Positions 1 to 13,101 of a stretch of 64,000 bases of DNA are shown here, piece after piece (position 1 is the stretch's first letter; each line of letters opens with the position of its first letter). A program made the position numbers and the translations under genes. Source of the stretch: Notospermus geniculatus (Eukaryota; Nemertea; Pilidiophora; Heteronemertea; Lineidae). The notes under the pieces were generated by a model. The model was not told where the DNA came from, did no database searches, and worked only from the letters and a program-made list of their open reading frames with translations. Location: assembly GCA_002633025.1 (NCBI GenBank), contig NMRB01000742.1:83451-147450 (forward strand), in the 5' to 3' direction.

Positions 1-71
1 ACTTGTGTACGTCTTTTCTCAAAGAAGTCACTTTTCTTGGCCTTTTAAAACGTTCCGTCTTTTGTCTGCAG

Positions 72-218
72 GACTCTTCAATGAAGACGACAGGAGAAGA
101 AGGGTTATACGAAGGCCTAACGGAAGAAGAGAAACGACGACTGCTTGAAAGAGAAGCGGCGGCTTTCGCGTACACTGGCCCCTCAAAGGAGGGATGCAGA
201 TGCAAGACATTCTTTTGA
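72..218 (+). CDS. Terminal coding exon of an unidentified gene starting outside the window
   Basis: A good 3' splice site (pyrimidine-rich tract then CTGCAG) ends at 71, and an open frame runs from 72 to a TGA stop at 216-218, giving 48 residues in phase 0. The peptide is strongly charged in its first half (LTEEEKRRLLEREAAAF, likely helical) and ends in a short cysteine-containing tail, GCRCKTFF. The Cys pair near the end could be lipidated, but this is only a guess. I do not recognise the family. The exon call rests on the acceptor, the coding-like composition and the clean stop; the rest of the gene would lie to the left. Confidence 0.5.
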   Translation, partial: DSSMKTTGEEGLYEGLTEEEKRRLLEREAAAFAYTGPSKEGCRCKTFF

Positions 219-239
219 ATAACGTTTCATGCCTAGTCA

Positions 240-1800
240 ACTAACTGCCATCTGTGTGTCACCCAACGTTCACGCCTTAGATGTCACCTAGAGGAGCTGG
301 GTACCAGAGAATCCACTGTAACCCATATAGTTGATTTGTCTCCACCCCAGTCTTTCTGAGTAGTGTTCTGATGTACCACCGCGACTTTCAGGAGTCTCCT
401 CCACTCGGTCAGACTGGTCTTAACTGGCCGAGAAGGGTTTTTGAGTGTTAAACACTGCACATTGTAAGAAAAGGAAGTACACGAGACATTGTTTTTGTTC
501 TTATTTTCTCATTTTTTGACCCGTCATCCGTTTAGCATGACTTATAACCGGAAGCTTGTAACATACTACATGTAGTAGCATGTTCGATTCGGGGCCACTG
601 CTGTTTTACTAAATTAACGAATCATCCTTCCAATCGGTATCCGCGGTGAAATTCGTTTTGTTTAACGTCGGGGAGTTTTGTTGCGATATCCTGGAGTAGA
701 ATTTTGGTATTTTCCTTAAAAGAACTCACGGGAGGTGTACAATGTATGTTAGGGTTTTGACTAACGGGGTAAAACACTGCCAGCCCGCACGTGTGGTGCC
801 CTCGTCATCCCGAGGCCGTATAGTAGGTCGGAAGCGTTAGGCCTACTCGTGGAGAATATAAGGCCTATCTGGAAAGTATAGTTCCTCTAAGGTCTAACCA
901 ATTGAGGCAAATGCTACTATCCTTTATCATTTGTACAAACATCCCTCTCATCGCTCTTAGCATCACTGCTGGCTGCTGGCTGCTGCCGCTCACAGTTGAC
1001 ATCAGGGCCGTGTGGTGGTGGAGTTCAAGTTAACAATCAACCGATATCGGCCCTCTAGTTACGATTGGCGAGTACCTGTGAACTGCGCCAAATGGAATAT
1101 TTCCCAATGAAACAAAAGAGACTCGGTTTTAGTTTCGATAAATTAAATTGTGGTGTTATTTACAGAAATTGACTAGACATTTCACGAGACAGCTAAATGG
1201 AGAACAAACATACTGAATCAATGTTTTTTTCCGATTGTTGGAGACACAAAGATAGGTGGTGTGCTCCTTTACGTGAGACCAGTCACACTCAGCCAATGCC
1301 CATACAGGTTTCTGCTGTTGAGTTGCACATAGATCAACTTCCCATGCACCTATATGCACATGCCCAATGAACAACACTATTAAAAGTCATTTACATAAAA
1401 TCAGTGTTAACCAAAATTCATAGGCATGCATGCAATAATTATGGATGATTTTTGGCGATAACGAAGTCCTTTTCCAACTGCAAAACCTGTTCAAATGAAA
1501 CAATGCACTGTTATTCTTAGAATTACGGGCAGGCGATACTCCACAGAAATCGTATTTGGCAAGTAAAAACGAAATCAGCGTTTCTGTTTTAAGTCCAAAA
1601 TCAGTAATTTTCTGAATTAGGCCCACACTTTATCATCGAGCTACGCCTTTCTCACAATGTCCCATGCATAAGGTAAAAAGTGTCCATGGCATTTTGCGAT
1701 GAAAATCGTTCCTGTAACTGGATTCAAAACGTTGTCCGTAGATTTATGTACTAAAAGCAGGCCGTATACTTGCTTCAGTGTGTCGGCCTCTTGCAGTTGA
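240..1800. other. Intergenic stretch, no gene seen
   Basis: AT-rich sequence between the terminal exon at 72-218 and the 3' end of the bHLH gene. Short open frames here have no recognisable domains. It should contain the 3' UTRs of both neighbours, but I see no convincing polyadenylation cluster. Confidence 0.5.
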
Positions 1801-1803
1801 CGA

Positions 1804-4146
1804 TCACGAGTTGCTGTATCCTGGATTCCCGCGTCGTTTCACTCCGAGGCATTCCCATTTGATCCAAGAAAGTCGAGCGGTCAAATCTGAAATTAGAAGA
1901 AATGGGAAACGTCTAAGCCCGACGCATTTTAAAACTACATGTAGGCCTACCTGATCCCCACCAGCATAACACTGAGTTACAAGCTACTCATTTCGAGTAG
2001 CTTGTGGTGGCCGTCTTGTGATGGCCTCCTCCGTACTTACCAGGGCCAATAATGCTATAGCGTCGGCCCTGACGGAAAAATCAAATACAAATACAAATCC
2101 CCACCAGCATAACACTGGCTATCACTTTTGTCAAAAATAAGGGAGGACCCTCTCTATTTTTGCTTTTATGCAGTTATGCCATCCAACATGTTAGTTTGGG
2201 TGATGTGATTTCCCCTGTCAGTTGGGCAACCAATCTGATAAGTCATTCAGGCCCTTGGTTTGATTGACGCCTGAAATTACAATATAGATCGTTTCACAAT
2301 GCACTTCCATTAGCAGCATTACACCACCTCATACATGTGGATAAATTAAAAAGATGTTGTAATGCATTTTAAATGGTGTTGTGCGCTTATGCAGCCGGAT
2401 CACATAAAGTAGGCCTACTTTAGCTGGTGGGCTTAAAGACGCTGACTTTGAAAATCTTTTTATCTCAACCAAATGTCGTTAGCCAAATTCAAAATAACAG
2501 ATTCACGTTGGCAAGTTCCCACGTGTGAAATCTATTAATGGGTAAAATTACACAAGTCTCCGGTCGTCTCTACATGCATGACATGTAGGCCTACTGCACA
2601 GGATCCATGTGTGATATGAAAACATGTTGATAAGCTTATTTATGCTTAATCAGCATGCGGAATACTCTTTCAATGTGACATTTAGTGATGAACATGAATG
2701 ATGTTGATTGTTACCCGCTATAGCCTTGTTTTCCAGCAATCGGTTAAAAATTGGAGACATACTAGTATATACATTTTGGAATGCTTTGACACTTGCATGC
2801 CTCATCTTAGTGAGATTTGTGAAAAGTGTCCTGTGGTTTGTCCCATTGCAAGAATTACCATATCGAAGAAATCATCACCAGTAGATGATTTGATCAAATT
2901 AGTGTTGCGAGATAAATTATGCTAAATAATTGTCGATTAGATTACAATGATAGGTGAGTAGCCATTGACGTCAGTGCTAGATCTGTCGTTGATATATTTC
3001 AGAATTATTATCATATTTACCACAATATATGCAAGAAGAAGAACTGAAAACACTGTCTATCAGAGGGGTACCCGAGGCCAGAAAAATTTGATAGATGTTT
3101 TAATGTCCGCACTTAACTGATAGACGCGTAGACTATATAATTACAATCAGAATTTTGACTATAATTTTCGTTTAGAGCTGTCACCATGACAAGGTTTCTC
3201 ACGACATGCTAAGTTTCTTGTGACTGTTGATTATTCTAATTTCATGAGAAAAAAATAGGCCTACTACATGTAATTCGTTAGTTTTATCAGTGAATTTTCC
3301 AACGTTTCAGTGATTTCGTGTTACGTTTGAGAATTTCAGTCGACGAAACTTTCCAATTACATTTCAGAACAAAATCTAACACATCCACCGACGCGTCCAC
3401 TTTGCCAAAATGTTACTTTTTACATTATGTAATTTGTATAGTAAAAGACCTAGTTGTCCCTGATTTACATCGGCAGAATTTTAATAGGTATCGTTGGGAA
3501 GGTTCCACTAGCCTATTTGAAGCGTAAGCAACAAATATACGTACCATTTGTTTTAACACCTTCAAAATCAAATCTGCTCTGACATGATTGTAAAAAATGT
3601 TTGCTTAGTTGGCAAAAATCTGAGTAATTTCATTGACTTACCACTTGTGTTCCATTCCGCCTGTTCCTTCGTTCCATTTTTCATTGCCGACTCGATGTAT
3701 TGGACTGGATCCCGTCCAGACATCAAAATATCCCTCAGCAAAGCAATATAAGCGATCGCCAACCTCAGAGTGTCAATCTTTGATAGTCTTTTTTCGTACG
3801 GGAACGTCGGGACGTGGTACCGTAATTCTTCGAAGGCAGAATTTATACTCAACATGCGTTTCCTTTCCCGAACGTTGGCCGCGGCCCGTTCAATTTTATA
3901 TCCTCCAATGACGATTTGTCCATTTTCGTCCGTTTGGTACTCGAATTCTCCGCTTGCCTCCGCGCCGGTGTAAGATGGACCACTTTGGCCGTAAGCGCAC
4001 GAAGGCGCGTCGAAATTTCCTCCATCATCTTGGTACGGGTACATGCCTGCATGCGAGTACTCTGCCCGCGTTGCGTTTTCCTTCTGAACCGTGTAGTACC
4101 CGTCTTGCTGGTGACAGTAGCCCGTGCCGAAAATACCATCAGTCAT
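1804..4146 (-). CDS. Fer2/PTF1-family bHLH transcription factor, two coding exons
   Basis: Exon 1 is 3642-4146 and exon 2 is 1804-1886, joined in phase 1 (exon 1 ends AGT-G before GTAAGT; exon 2 follows TTTCAG). The 195-residue product has a basic helix-loop-helix at about residues 87-141, with the basic region [20 protein letters not shown], the loop [19 protein letters not shown] and helix 2 AIAYIALL. This pattern is typical of the Fer2/PTF1A/FERD3L group and closest to Fer2-like factors. The 27-residue second exon encodes [15 protein letters not shown], like the C-terminal LxWxxWE-type tail I recall for this group, which is how the exon was found. The protein should be a nuclear E-box-binding developmental regulator that dimerises with class I (E) proteins. 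An in-frame ATG at 4240-4242 would add 32 residues and make 227; the 4146 start (MTDGIFG) looks more natural, but this is unresolved. The N-terminus is Tyr/Gly rich and of low complexity. Confidence 0.88.
1975..2096 (+). mobile_element. SINE-like 122-bp element with perfect 21-bp target duplication, inside the bHLH intron
   Basis: The 21-bp sequence at 1954-1974 (beginning ATCCCCACCAGC) is repeated exactly at 2097-2117. Between them lies a 122-bp unit. It opens with a hairpin (ACAAGCTACTC / GAGTAGCTTGT, 5-base loop), holds a second hairpin (CAGGGCC / GGCCCTG around 2041-2071) and ends in an A-rich tail, AAATCAAATACAAATACAA. A long target duplication plus an A-rich tail is the signature of LINE-mediated retroposition. 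A diverged copy lies at 20838-20945 on the minus strand. No clear pol III A/B boxes are visible, so the parent RNA is unknown. Confidence 0.75.
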
Positions 4147-4285
4147 GTTTTTGTCACCCTGTCCTGAACAGCCGTGCGGAGGAAAAATAACACAAGTTTT
4201 CTTGACTTTGGAATACAGCGTGCTCCTCGAAAGCCTCTTCAAACTGGCGCGAGCGAGACCTGTCAGAGACAGGGTGCTCCTGGAA

Positions 4286-4293
4286 TATTTATA
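4286..4293 (-). promoter_or_regulatory. TATA box of the bHLH gene
   Basis: On the minus strand the sequence reads GGGGTATAAATATTCC, with a consensus TATAAATA at 4293-4286. Transcription would be expected to start about 25-32 bases downstream, near 4255-4262. This leaves a short leader before the ATG at 4242, or about 110 bases before the ATG at 4146. A TATA box fits a sharply regulated developmental gene. The start site itself is inferred. Confidence 0.6.
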
Positions 4294-5750
4294 CCCCGTG
4301 GAATTCTTTCAGAACTAAGAAGACGTCACTTTCAAATGGTGTTATCCAATTAGCAGCCGATCGGACTCGATCAACCTCGTCCCGGTGTACGAATCGACGG
4401 CTGGAAACCACAGCGGGTAGCCACTTGAACGCGTGCGTATTTCAGCAGCTTCGTCGGATAAGCTGGTGGAGTCAGCCGGAAAACGTGACCCTCGGGGGTC
4501 AATTAAGGGTTTTTTGCTGTGTAATTTTGATTCATGTTGCATCAGCTTTACTCTTTCATTTATTCGAACATGAAATAATCAAATTTTATGAATTGCGGAG
4601 TGATTTTTCCCTGTGTCCAACTTGTTAACTACCGCCCGTTTCTATTTGGTAGAAAAAGAATGTACATTTACACAATGTAGACTGTTGTGAGAATGACGAA
4701 AGGTGCTCAGTCTCTTCGGAGGTAACTTTTGCCTTTCTACTGTATTCTGGAAGGTTGATGTCCTTCACAAAATATATGATTTGTGACTACTACTGGCCGG
4801 CCTCCAAAATGACAAGACCTCTCCTGGAACCGAGGTTGGTCGTCTGCTTCGGATTAGTTACCAAGGAAAGAAGGCATCAATCTGTTTACATTGAATCCCA
4901 ACAAAGCCTCGCTCCTCAATGACAAAACCAGCTCATCGCTCGCCCTGGGGTGACCATTTTAACCAAACCACTCCAAAGGCACTCTTTGACAAATACGATT
5001 GTGAATCGTTGGCTTAATTAGCAGTTCATATGCTAATTATTCGGTTATCATGTGATTTATTTCGGTGATACCGTAATCCAGTCTATCTGGTTCGAAAACG
5101 ACATATTAAGTCGATTGATTTAAACATATTTTTATTCCAGACAAAATATATGTACAGGAATAAGGTTTGGACAAAGGTTCCAGAGAACTTACCAACGTCC
5201 TTCAAGTCAATGATGTAGACATAGTTGTAAACACTAATATCGACAAATCGGGTGCTGAGCAAGACTTCATCTCACAACACCCACGAAATGTTAAAATTTA
5301 ACATTTTCCCGTTCATTTGTGGAAAGTAGCCAGAAAAATTCTTGTGAAACCCAATTTTTGCAACTTTTGTCGATCAGTGTGTCAGGGGCCTTGAGGTCCA
5401 ATCCTACCCTTTCATTTCGTGTTTTCGTAGTAACATTCGGCACTGGCATTCGGTTCGGGTAGGAAAAATACGCCAAGATGTAAATTACCCTTGTTTGACT
5501 GACTCTCGTGCTTGTTTCCACCCAGTCTCGTGCTCAGGATGCAGAAATTGTGACCTCAAGCTTTGTACAGCTTCTTCGCCCCTCCCATCGTATCAATTAG
5601 TGAACCCTTGAAAGAGGAGGGTGTCATCTGGTCAATTAGGGTCTGAGGTCGGTGGTGAGGAAATCCTTGAAGGGCGGGGGTCACGGCAAATACGTCCTGT
5701 TGACGACACGCGATGGTAGATGTTGATATTGCGACATAGTGGTAACTGAC

Positions 5751-5912
5751 TAAAGGCCCGTTTCCACTATAGCGGATTCTGCCGCGGCGAGCGGAGCGGT
5801 TTTCACAGGCATTGGGATAATCAATAGGCCATTGTATTGTTAAACCATCGAAGGATTATACAAAACCCTGTGAAGACGCGGCGGAATCCGCTATAGTGGA
5901 AACGGGCCTTTA
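5751..5912. mobile_element. 162-bp MITE with about 35-bp terminal inverted repeats
   Basis: The left end, TAAAGGCCCGTTTCCACTAT, is the exact reverse complement of the right end (ATAGTGGAAACGGGCCTTTA). Pairing continues through GCGGATTC towards the CCGCGG centre side. The interior is short and non-coding. The outer TAA/TTA could be part of the repeat or a TWA target duplication, which the palindrome makes impossible to separate. It is a non-autonomous DNA transposon of unknown superfamily (a TWA target would suggest PIF/Harbinger). Confidence 0.75.
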
Positions 5913-8720
5913 GCCTACTCGGCTATTTTTTTCTTCTGAAAACACCGCCTGTAACAATTTTGATATCGTTCGGCACAAGGAGTAGCTCACCATCAACTTA
6001 TAAATTCCATGGCCGACTTTCTTAGGCTGAATAAGTTATGCAACAAGGCCTCGCTATCGGCTGAACCGGAAAAGGAAATGGACTGGCAAGAATGCAACCA
6101 CTGCCTGCAAATTAAAAGTATCTAAGGAGAAATATGGTTGTTATTTTCTGGTCTGGTGAGCTCCAGGGTTAAACGCCGCAAGGCACACACGCATCAGTCA
6201 AATAGTCTATTATAAATTTTCGACCTTAAATCATTTAAGTGTACAAACGAAAAATAGACGCAAGAAAAATAATTAAAACATACTCAAAAATAATTAAAAC
6301 TCTGACACCGCAAAAGAGTGCTTTTGGGATTAATGGCGAGAGCTTGACCGTCACGTGATGCACACGTGACCCAGCAACGTCTGCGCGCAAAAGCTGTGAA
6401 GTGAAAATTAAATGTTCACATTAAAAGCAAAAATGATGGAATTAGGTGAATCTGGGATGATCTGGGTTAGTAACTTGAAACATTAAGCTGTCGGAGGTCT
6501 CGCGGACGCGATAATAAACGAGAAGTGCAGTCTCGTGGCGGTCTCTGATCGCGCGATATCTTAGTTATTTCGGAGTTCATTATCAGATTCCGCAACGTTT
6601 GATTCAATTGTCAGGCCACTGATACGGACGTTCGTGTCAGATCAAGGCCAAGACAATTTGAAGTTGGTTGTTGGCAAGGTTACCCAGATGTAAACATGCA
6701 TTGGGGCGGTCTGGGTTCTGTTGGAGGAATTTTACCCGAATCCCCAAAAGGTGATCCAAACCTCATCTGTTTGGAAGACGGCAGCGATCGCCCTCTCAAA
6801 AACATGCACGGGAGAATTCTTTTTACGTTTCTTATCAGGGGTCCCTGATTTCTGCTGTCGTATCCCGTCATCCTTGCCGAACGCTGTCGTAGAACACTCA
6901 CATTCTTGGTGAGATCCGTCCCTTCACCCCAAAACTTCACGTGGAGGTGAAAGTTCGTTCACGAACAAGTCACAATCTTGGTCTATCCTTAGACTCTTTG
7001 CTGCACCACTTCAGCCCCACCGTCGCGAACTCAGCGGACAATGCCGCCACAATCTGGCCCACGTCAACGACGATCAAGAAACAATTGAAACGCCGCCACC
7101 CCGGTAAAGAGCTGAATGGTCCCGATGATCGTTGCATGCGCCGGCTAATTAAAAGTTCATTGCATCCGTAAAAGTTCCAACAAGTCTACGGAGGTATTTT
7201 ACGCCTGGCTTGAGTGGTAAGAGTCAGGTCGGTGCAGCGGAGCGCGAAGCCCACGTGGTGAGCAACGTTCGAAGCCTGCGCACTACCATCAGGACGCCCG
7301 TCCCCAAAACAAGAAAGCTGCTCCCTTAAGTTTACCAAATGAAACGTGACAACCGTTTTGTCCTAGAAAACTAACAAGTACAAAAAACGTGTTCTGTTTT
7401 TTTCTCATTTTGTTTCCGTAGGTTGACTTTTTCTTCAGTTATTTCATGTTCATTTTTTCGCTCCTTAGACAATGTGAACAGGCTCGTTTGATAACGAAAC
7501 AATCACCAAAGCGCGTATCTAAAAACAATGACCGTCGTCTTTCATTTTCAAATGGGACACACTTTGATAAAAACTGAGTTTTTCTTTCAAAAAGTTAAAA
7601 AGGAGTAAAATTGCTTTTTATTAAGTTGACAAAAAACATCAGAATTCACATGGTTTCATTCAACTCTCAGCGATAGAACAAACAGACGTGGAAATGGTAA
7701 ACGTGTTCTTGACTTCTTTGTCGAGTAATTATAAGAGGGCCAGCCGGCAAGAAGTGTCAATCAAAATATATTCATAAATTTTGATTTACATGTAGTAGAT
7801 CCAGCAGTAGATAAGTTATCAACTGCCATTTTAATGACACAAAGTAATCAAGATCATTTACGTTTGTTTGGAATGAGAATCGGTGGAATTTTCTTCGAAA
7901 CAAAAAGAAAGGAAAAACTGAATTCACAATGCAATGAAAGGTAGCTGCAGAGTAGATTTCTGTAAGGGTGTCTTCTTTTTGATGTCGTCGAACAAAAGGA
8001 TGTATTGGGAGAATTCAGTTAAAGAGAGTGAGGAGGGTATAGGTGAGCACACTGGTCACCACTTCATCGGCCATCACCCCGTATATTGTCCGTCTCAAGT
8101 TTCAACAAATACCCAGCAAGTCGTCACAGAATTATCACAGGCAAAGAAACAGGGGATCCTAGCTTCCTGATGCGTGCAGGTGAATAGCCCCAAACATAGC
8201 CACCATTGTCCACCGAAGAATAAAACCGCGGTAAACGTTTTGAAGAGGCTGTGTCCTCATCAACGCATCATTGCATCTCCAAGGGGTGACGCGTGTCGGT
8301 TATTATTATCTCTTTAGGATGCGACACCTTCTTCTTTGTCTGTTTTATTGGACGCGGGTGGTTTTGGCCCTTTAACGAGGCGTGCTGACCCTTTTTGTAG
8401 CCGGAAAAGGGGTCTCTTAGAGCCTCCGGCAGATGAACAGGTTACGTTGTAACCAAAAAGGGATTTTATGGACAAAAGGGGAAGAGTTCTTAGAGAAGCT
8501 CAAGGGTTATGCTTGAAGTGGGGAGTCTGAATGTACTTCACTGCAGTCCGATGATACCCGCCTTCTTTTCCTTGTAGCGCCGTGGAAGCAATTTCCTGGA
8601 TTTGGTTACTATGCTGGCTACTCCTCTAGGAAACGTTTGACTCGATTCCCCGGGCACGATGATGGGAATCCTGATGGTTTTTATACCTAGAACAGGTACC
8701 AGTATACAATGTAGAAGCAT

Positions 8721-8852
8721 GCAGTCGGCCGCGCTGATTGCCAAAAGATGGCAGCAAAAGTTCTAGCGGACCAATACAAAAGGAAATTCTCTTGATTGGT
8801 GCTCAGTCAACCATGAATGGGTCCGCTGGTCAAATGACTGACAGCTCCTATT
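8721..8852 (+). repeat. Dispersed repeat, copy 1
   Basis: This roughly 130-bp segment (GCAGTCGGCCGCG... ATTGCCAAAAGATGGCAGCA... TGAATGGGTCCGCT... TGACAGCTCCTATT) is repeated in the same orientation at 12825-12988, with substitutions and indels. No open frame is shared. It is probably an old non-autonomous transposon. Confidence 0.65.
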
Positions 8853-11277
8853 CTAGAAAACAAAATGACGGCATTTCGCAAAAGAAACGACCGAACCTAC
8901 AAGTGCGAAAAGCTTACAAACTTTCTTGTCCCGAGCTGCCGTAAGACTTCCTTTGCATTCAACACGCAGCTGTCCGCCATCAGTCCCCAAATCACCCCAG
9001 CACTCAAGTGAACAACCCTCAATTACGTCACAATATCTGTCAAATTTGACGCAATAATGTAAGGGTGTCTTCTGCCTGCTACAAGTAACAATGGGTACAA
9101 TGTTGGAGCCAACTGCAGCCGTGTTGGAAGTCCCCAAATCCCCTTACATTGTGGCTAATCTCTGGTTAGATAATTGGGGAACATTACCGAAACATGCTGG
9201 GCAACGGGAAGCCCTTTAATTCTGTGGGGATCGTTCCCAAAATGCCACACTTGAAATTCCACGCGAGATCAGGATGACGGATATAGCCGAGATATTGCGA
9301 GATTTGAGCCTTGCCACGCGACTGTCTGAGAAAGGTAAATAGTATTGTGACGATTCTTCCTGCAATGAGGAATTTCGAAGGATTTACGCAGTTATTTATT
9401 CTGAGAGGCCACGGTTTCATTAAGTGGCTTCTGCTGGCCGCCAATGAAATATTAAATGAAACCTGAAAAGCAGTACTGCGTTGTAGCGGCAATCTCCTGT
9501 ATTTCCATGAACCACCCTCGCAGAAAATCACACCAGAACGAAGCCTTCTCTTTTCTTCAATAAACTTGAAAATTTTGTCTGATGTTTCAACATTAATGAC
9601 ACCCTCACTGTCACCCAAACCCCGTCAAGCTAATTTCCCGACATGTCACCCAAGAACGCAATAGCTCCAAGTTATTGTCACTTTCTAAGAAGACACTATC
9701 AATTTGTTCTGAGACCAGAAGTCATCAACATCACCTCTGGACGATACGAGGGCTATCCCCAGGGTTTCTATGGCTTGTCCATTGTTGTGATACCGTTAGC
9801 GACCCAACACAGGGAAGCTCCCTGACCCAGAGTCTCTCCCGCGGCGAAGTCAGTACCGACTATCAATTTCTATCACCCCGGCTGTAAAAATCTCCCACTC
9901 CTGCTGTGAGGTCTTTGATTCTGTTTAATAACGAGTTAATTTAGAACTAATTGTTCCTCTTCTCACCAATGGAAGATGGTAATTAATCCTGCGTTGTCAC
10001 CAACACAGGATACTCACAAGAGGTTGAAGAAATCCTCTCGGAAACCCCACACCGACGTGAACCACGCCGCCATTACTGTTTTGACACGTGCGCACTTGTC
10101 GTGACGTCTGCGGCACGTGCTGTCCACGTGACACCGGATTTGACCAATGATTCTATTCCTTGTTCGAGTCATTAGATCGTTCAGTCTAATGCAACTGAAT
10201 TCTCGTTGAAGAGGGCTCATTTTTCCGTAGAGATTGATTGTTTCCTTTCATTTAAGGAAAGGATATACCACCCTGTTGTAACATTTGAGCAGCGTCCACT
10301 TTTGTTTTCTTCTAAAAATAGGAACACTGATTATTTCGTGTCTAAATTTTGACGTCGACCAGTTAAAACTCAACGTAGAACAGCGTGTGAAAACGATGAA
10401 CTGTTCAAAGTTTCCCCCTGAAAAAACGTTCAGTCCGTGAGAGGCTTTTGTAGTCTTGGAGAATTCGGCCTATTTCTTTCTCTGGAAGTTGACTGCGCAA
10501 CATCAGAAATGCCGTGAGAACTTCAATGACGTTTTGATTTTTACGGTTTTCCCAATTAGTCACTGATCCTTAAAAACAACATCAGAACACTCAGGATCTA
10601 AGGCGGGAAAATGTCAGAGTGTATTACAGCGGCTTCGTAGCAAACGGCACCAAAACTAGTGCAATACCATCGGGTACTACATTGGCTTCGTTACAATTCA
10701 GCGCACGTGACCACCCGCCGCCGTATTTTCTTGCTGGTCGGGGTCGTTCGGTGTGAGAGATTTCTTAATTTTTAGGGTTTCCAACCACAGAAAATATCCC
10801 TCTTATAAATCGTCATGGAATCGTTATGTAAAGAAAGTTAATGGAGGTCAACACCTCCCTTTGTCTAACAAATCTCCAACGTTTTGTTTGATAAATATCC
10901 CTTCGTCATTGATTTGCGGAAAGAATAAGTGAGACAATGACGAAATGTAACATAGGGAGTTTAAGAAATCAAACGATAAAGGTTAACTTTACGACAACGT
11001 TATTTTTGTACCGAAAATGCAATAATCTGGTGAATTCGCAGTATGAAAAATAACGTTGTCTTCGATTCAATATTCTGCTAGAATATTTCATTAATGTTTT
11101 CATTCATGTATTGGTATATAAAACAAACATGCAAACATGTAAACAAAAATAGATAAGACACATAAATCTTTATTGGAAATAATCTGTTTTACACAATGCT
11201 GATTGAGGTAGATACTATTTACAACGAACCCTATCAGGTTATAGTTAATAATACAACTCAGAAACATGAAACAACTG

Positions 11278-11418
11278 TGATAGAATCTAATGCCTCCGTC
11301 TTCCTGATGTCCCCCTGTATTGCTTGTCATCTAGAATCCAATTTAATGGCGCCGGTTAATCCGTAAATGTATTGTTGGGGGACATCCTATATCGGGGGCA
11401 TTAGATTCTATTACACCG
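11278..11418. mobile_element. Inverted-repeat element, about 141 bp
   Basis: The left arm, GTGATAGAATCTAATGCC, pairs with the right arm, GGCATTAGATTCTATTACAC. A second inner pairing involves the GATGTCCCCC / GGGGGACATC segments. It looks like a small MITE. Related half-length sequences (CATAGAATCTCATGCTCCCCC) occur near 41110, and a more diverged one near 49090. Confidence 0.6.
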
Positions 11419-12824
11419 GCATTCTAGGTTTTCTGTATACATGTACATTCTGGTCCAGTCTTTAGCATTATACTTGGCCATTATTGGCGCATATTTACAC
11501 AATAGACCTAGTATATAATACATTCATATTTATGGAACTGCCTATGAGAACCAAGCACTCTTGCTACCAGGAACATTTTCTAATTCATATTTGTGAAATG
11601 TCCATATGTTGTTGGAATTCAAAAATCTAGTGAAATGAAAATTACAAGTTAAACGACAACAGTATATCTGAATGACTAGAAAGAGAAGTAGACCAACACC
11701 TCGGAAAAAATGGTCGATCCCCATTTTTCGGTTTACGGGGGTTAAGTCTTTTTAGGATTTTCAATCATTTCGTCTAAGATGAACATTACCGCAAAACCAC
11801 TTTTGTGTGGATAACAACCTGGATCAAACAGAGGACGACTTATTTTGATTCGTTTCCATAGTAACGTCTCCAGTCTATCATATGGTATTGACAGACGCCC
11901 ATTCTCCTGTGACGTCACACTGAGAGAAGAAATCACCTCCCGGATGAGTGGCGTCTGGTGGAGACAGGTACCAATGGAATCATTACTGGCTATGAATCTA
12001 TTAAAACCATATTTCCATAATGATACAGGACGTATCGAAGTGAATGCATGAGTACTACCAAAAATTTATAAATTCATAAAAAACTTACAAAAATTTTCGT
12101 ACCACACGTTCTCCTTTAATTTCTTGATTTCATTTTGGTTATAGCTAGGCGGTTTGAAGTTTTCGATTGACTACGTACATATTGGATCACAATAAAGAGA
12201 AGTTTTCTCAATCAAATGGAAAATTATTCTCGACCAATGAAAAATGCTTCCTTCCGAACTTGTCACTGTGTTCTCTCGTTACTGGATTAATAAACCTGAC
12301 GAACTTTCGTCATCAGTGATGCCCGATTCAACTTCAACGTACATGTAGATATCGATCACATTACGGAATAGTTTTCTATACATGTACAATATACTGTACA
12401 TTATCCACAAACAGTCAAATGTAGCTTTGAAACCCACCTTCTGCACCGAGACTTCGGGCACGAAACATTCAGTAATAACTTAACATAAAACATCGTACAT
12501 AAGTTTGTTGATTAGCTGTACAGTCAGCTGTGAAGCCTTCTTTTGAAGCATCGAAATGCCAAGAAACGTACATGTTTTTTACCACTACTGGAACCTTCGC
12601 TAAAGTAGCTGTACTAATACTGTGAAACCTACTACATGTATCTATCTAATAAGTACATGTATATTCTGTACATTTAGCTTCTTGAACAATGCGAACTGTC
12701 AAGCACTCTTCTCTTCTTCGTAGAGTCACCTGTGAAGCTTCCTCACACACCAACCCTGCGGTACATTCGGCAGTGAGGCCTCCGTAGCAGAGCATTATTC
12801 ACGTTCTTCACACCTTGATTAGGA

Positions 12825-12988
12825 GCAGTCAGCCGCGTGTATTGCCAAAAGATGGCAGCAAAGTTCTAGTGGACCATACACAGGAAAATCCACGTGATTG
12901 GTGCTCGATGAAGAATGAATGGGTCCGCTATATGCATTGAATTGGGCCGTAGTGACACCTATTGGTCAACTCACTGACAGCTCCTATT
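12825..12988 (+). repeat. Dispersed repeat, copy 2
   Basis: Diverged same-orientation copy of 8721-8852, sharing ATTGCCAAAAGATGGCAGCA, GATTGGTGCTC, GAATGGGTCCGCT and CTGACAGCTCCTATT in the same order. It has about 30 extra bases in its second half. It lies just downstream of the ankyrin gene's stop codon. Confidence 0.65.
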
Positions 12989-13101
12989 GCATAACAGATG
13001 TCAAATTCTCATTCCAGACAGACTTTATATCTGCACTTCATATTGATGTGAAAGTTGATTGTCATTCTTTTATCGTTGCAGAAGTTGCATCACGATTGTC
13101 T

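Larger units (their letters stand above)
4300..13100. other. About 8.8 kb of intergenic DNA with scattered repeats
   Basis: No open frame here has a recognisable domain together with plausible splice sites. The region contains the MITE at 5751-5912, the dispersed repeat at 8721-8852 (second copy 12825-12988) and the inverted-repeat element at 11278-11418. It may hold regulatory DNA for the bHLH gene to its left, since its promoter faces this way, but I cannot point to specific enhancers. Confidence 0.5.

Noticed and set aside
9184-9618. 144-codon minus-strand frame in the large intergenic region
   Set aside because: No recognisable domain, no signal or hydrophobic pattern, no splice support; probably chance in an 8.8-kb stretch.
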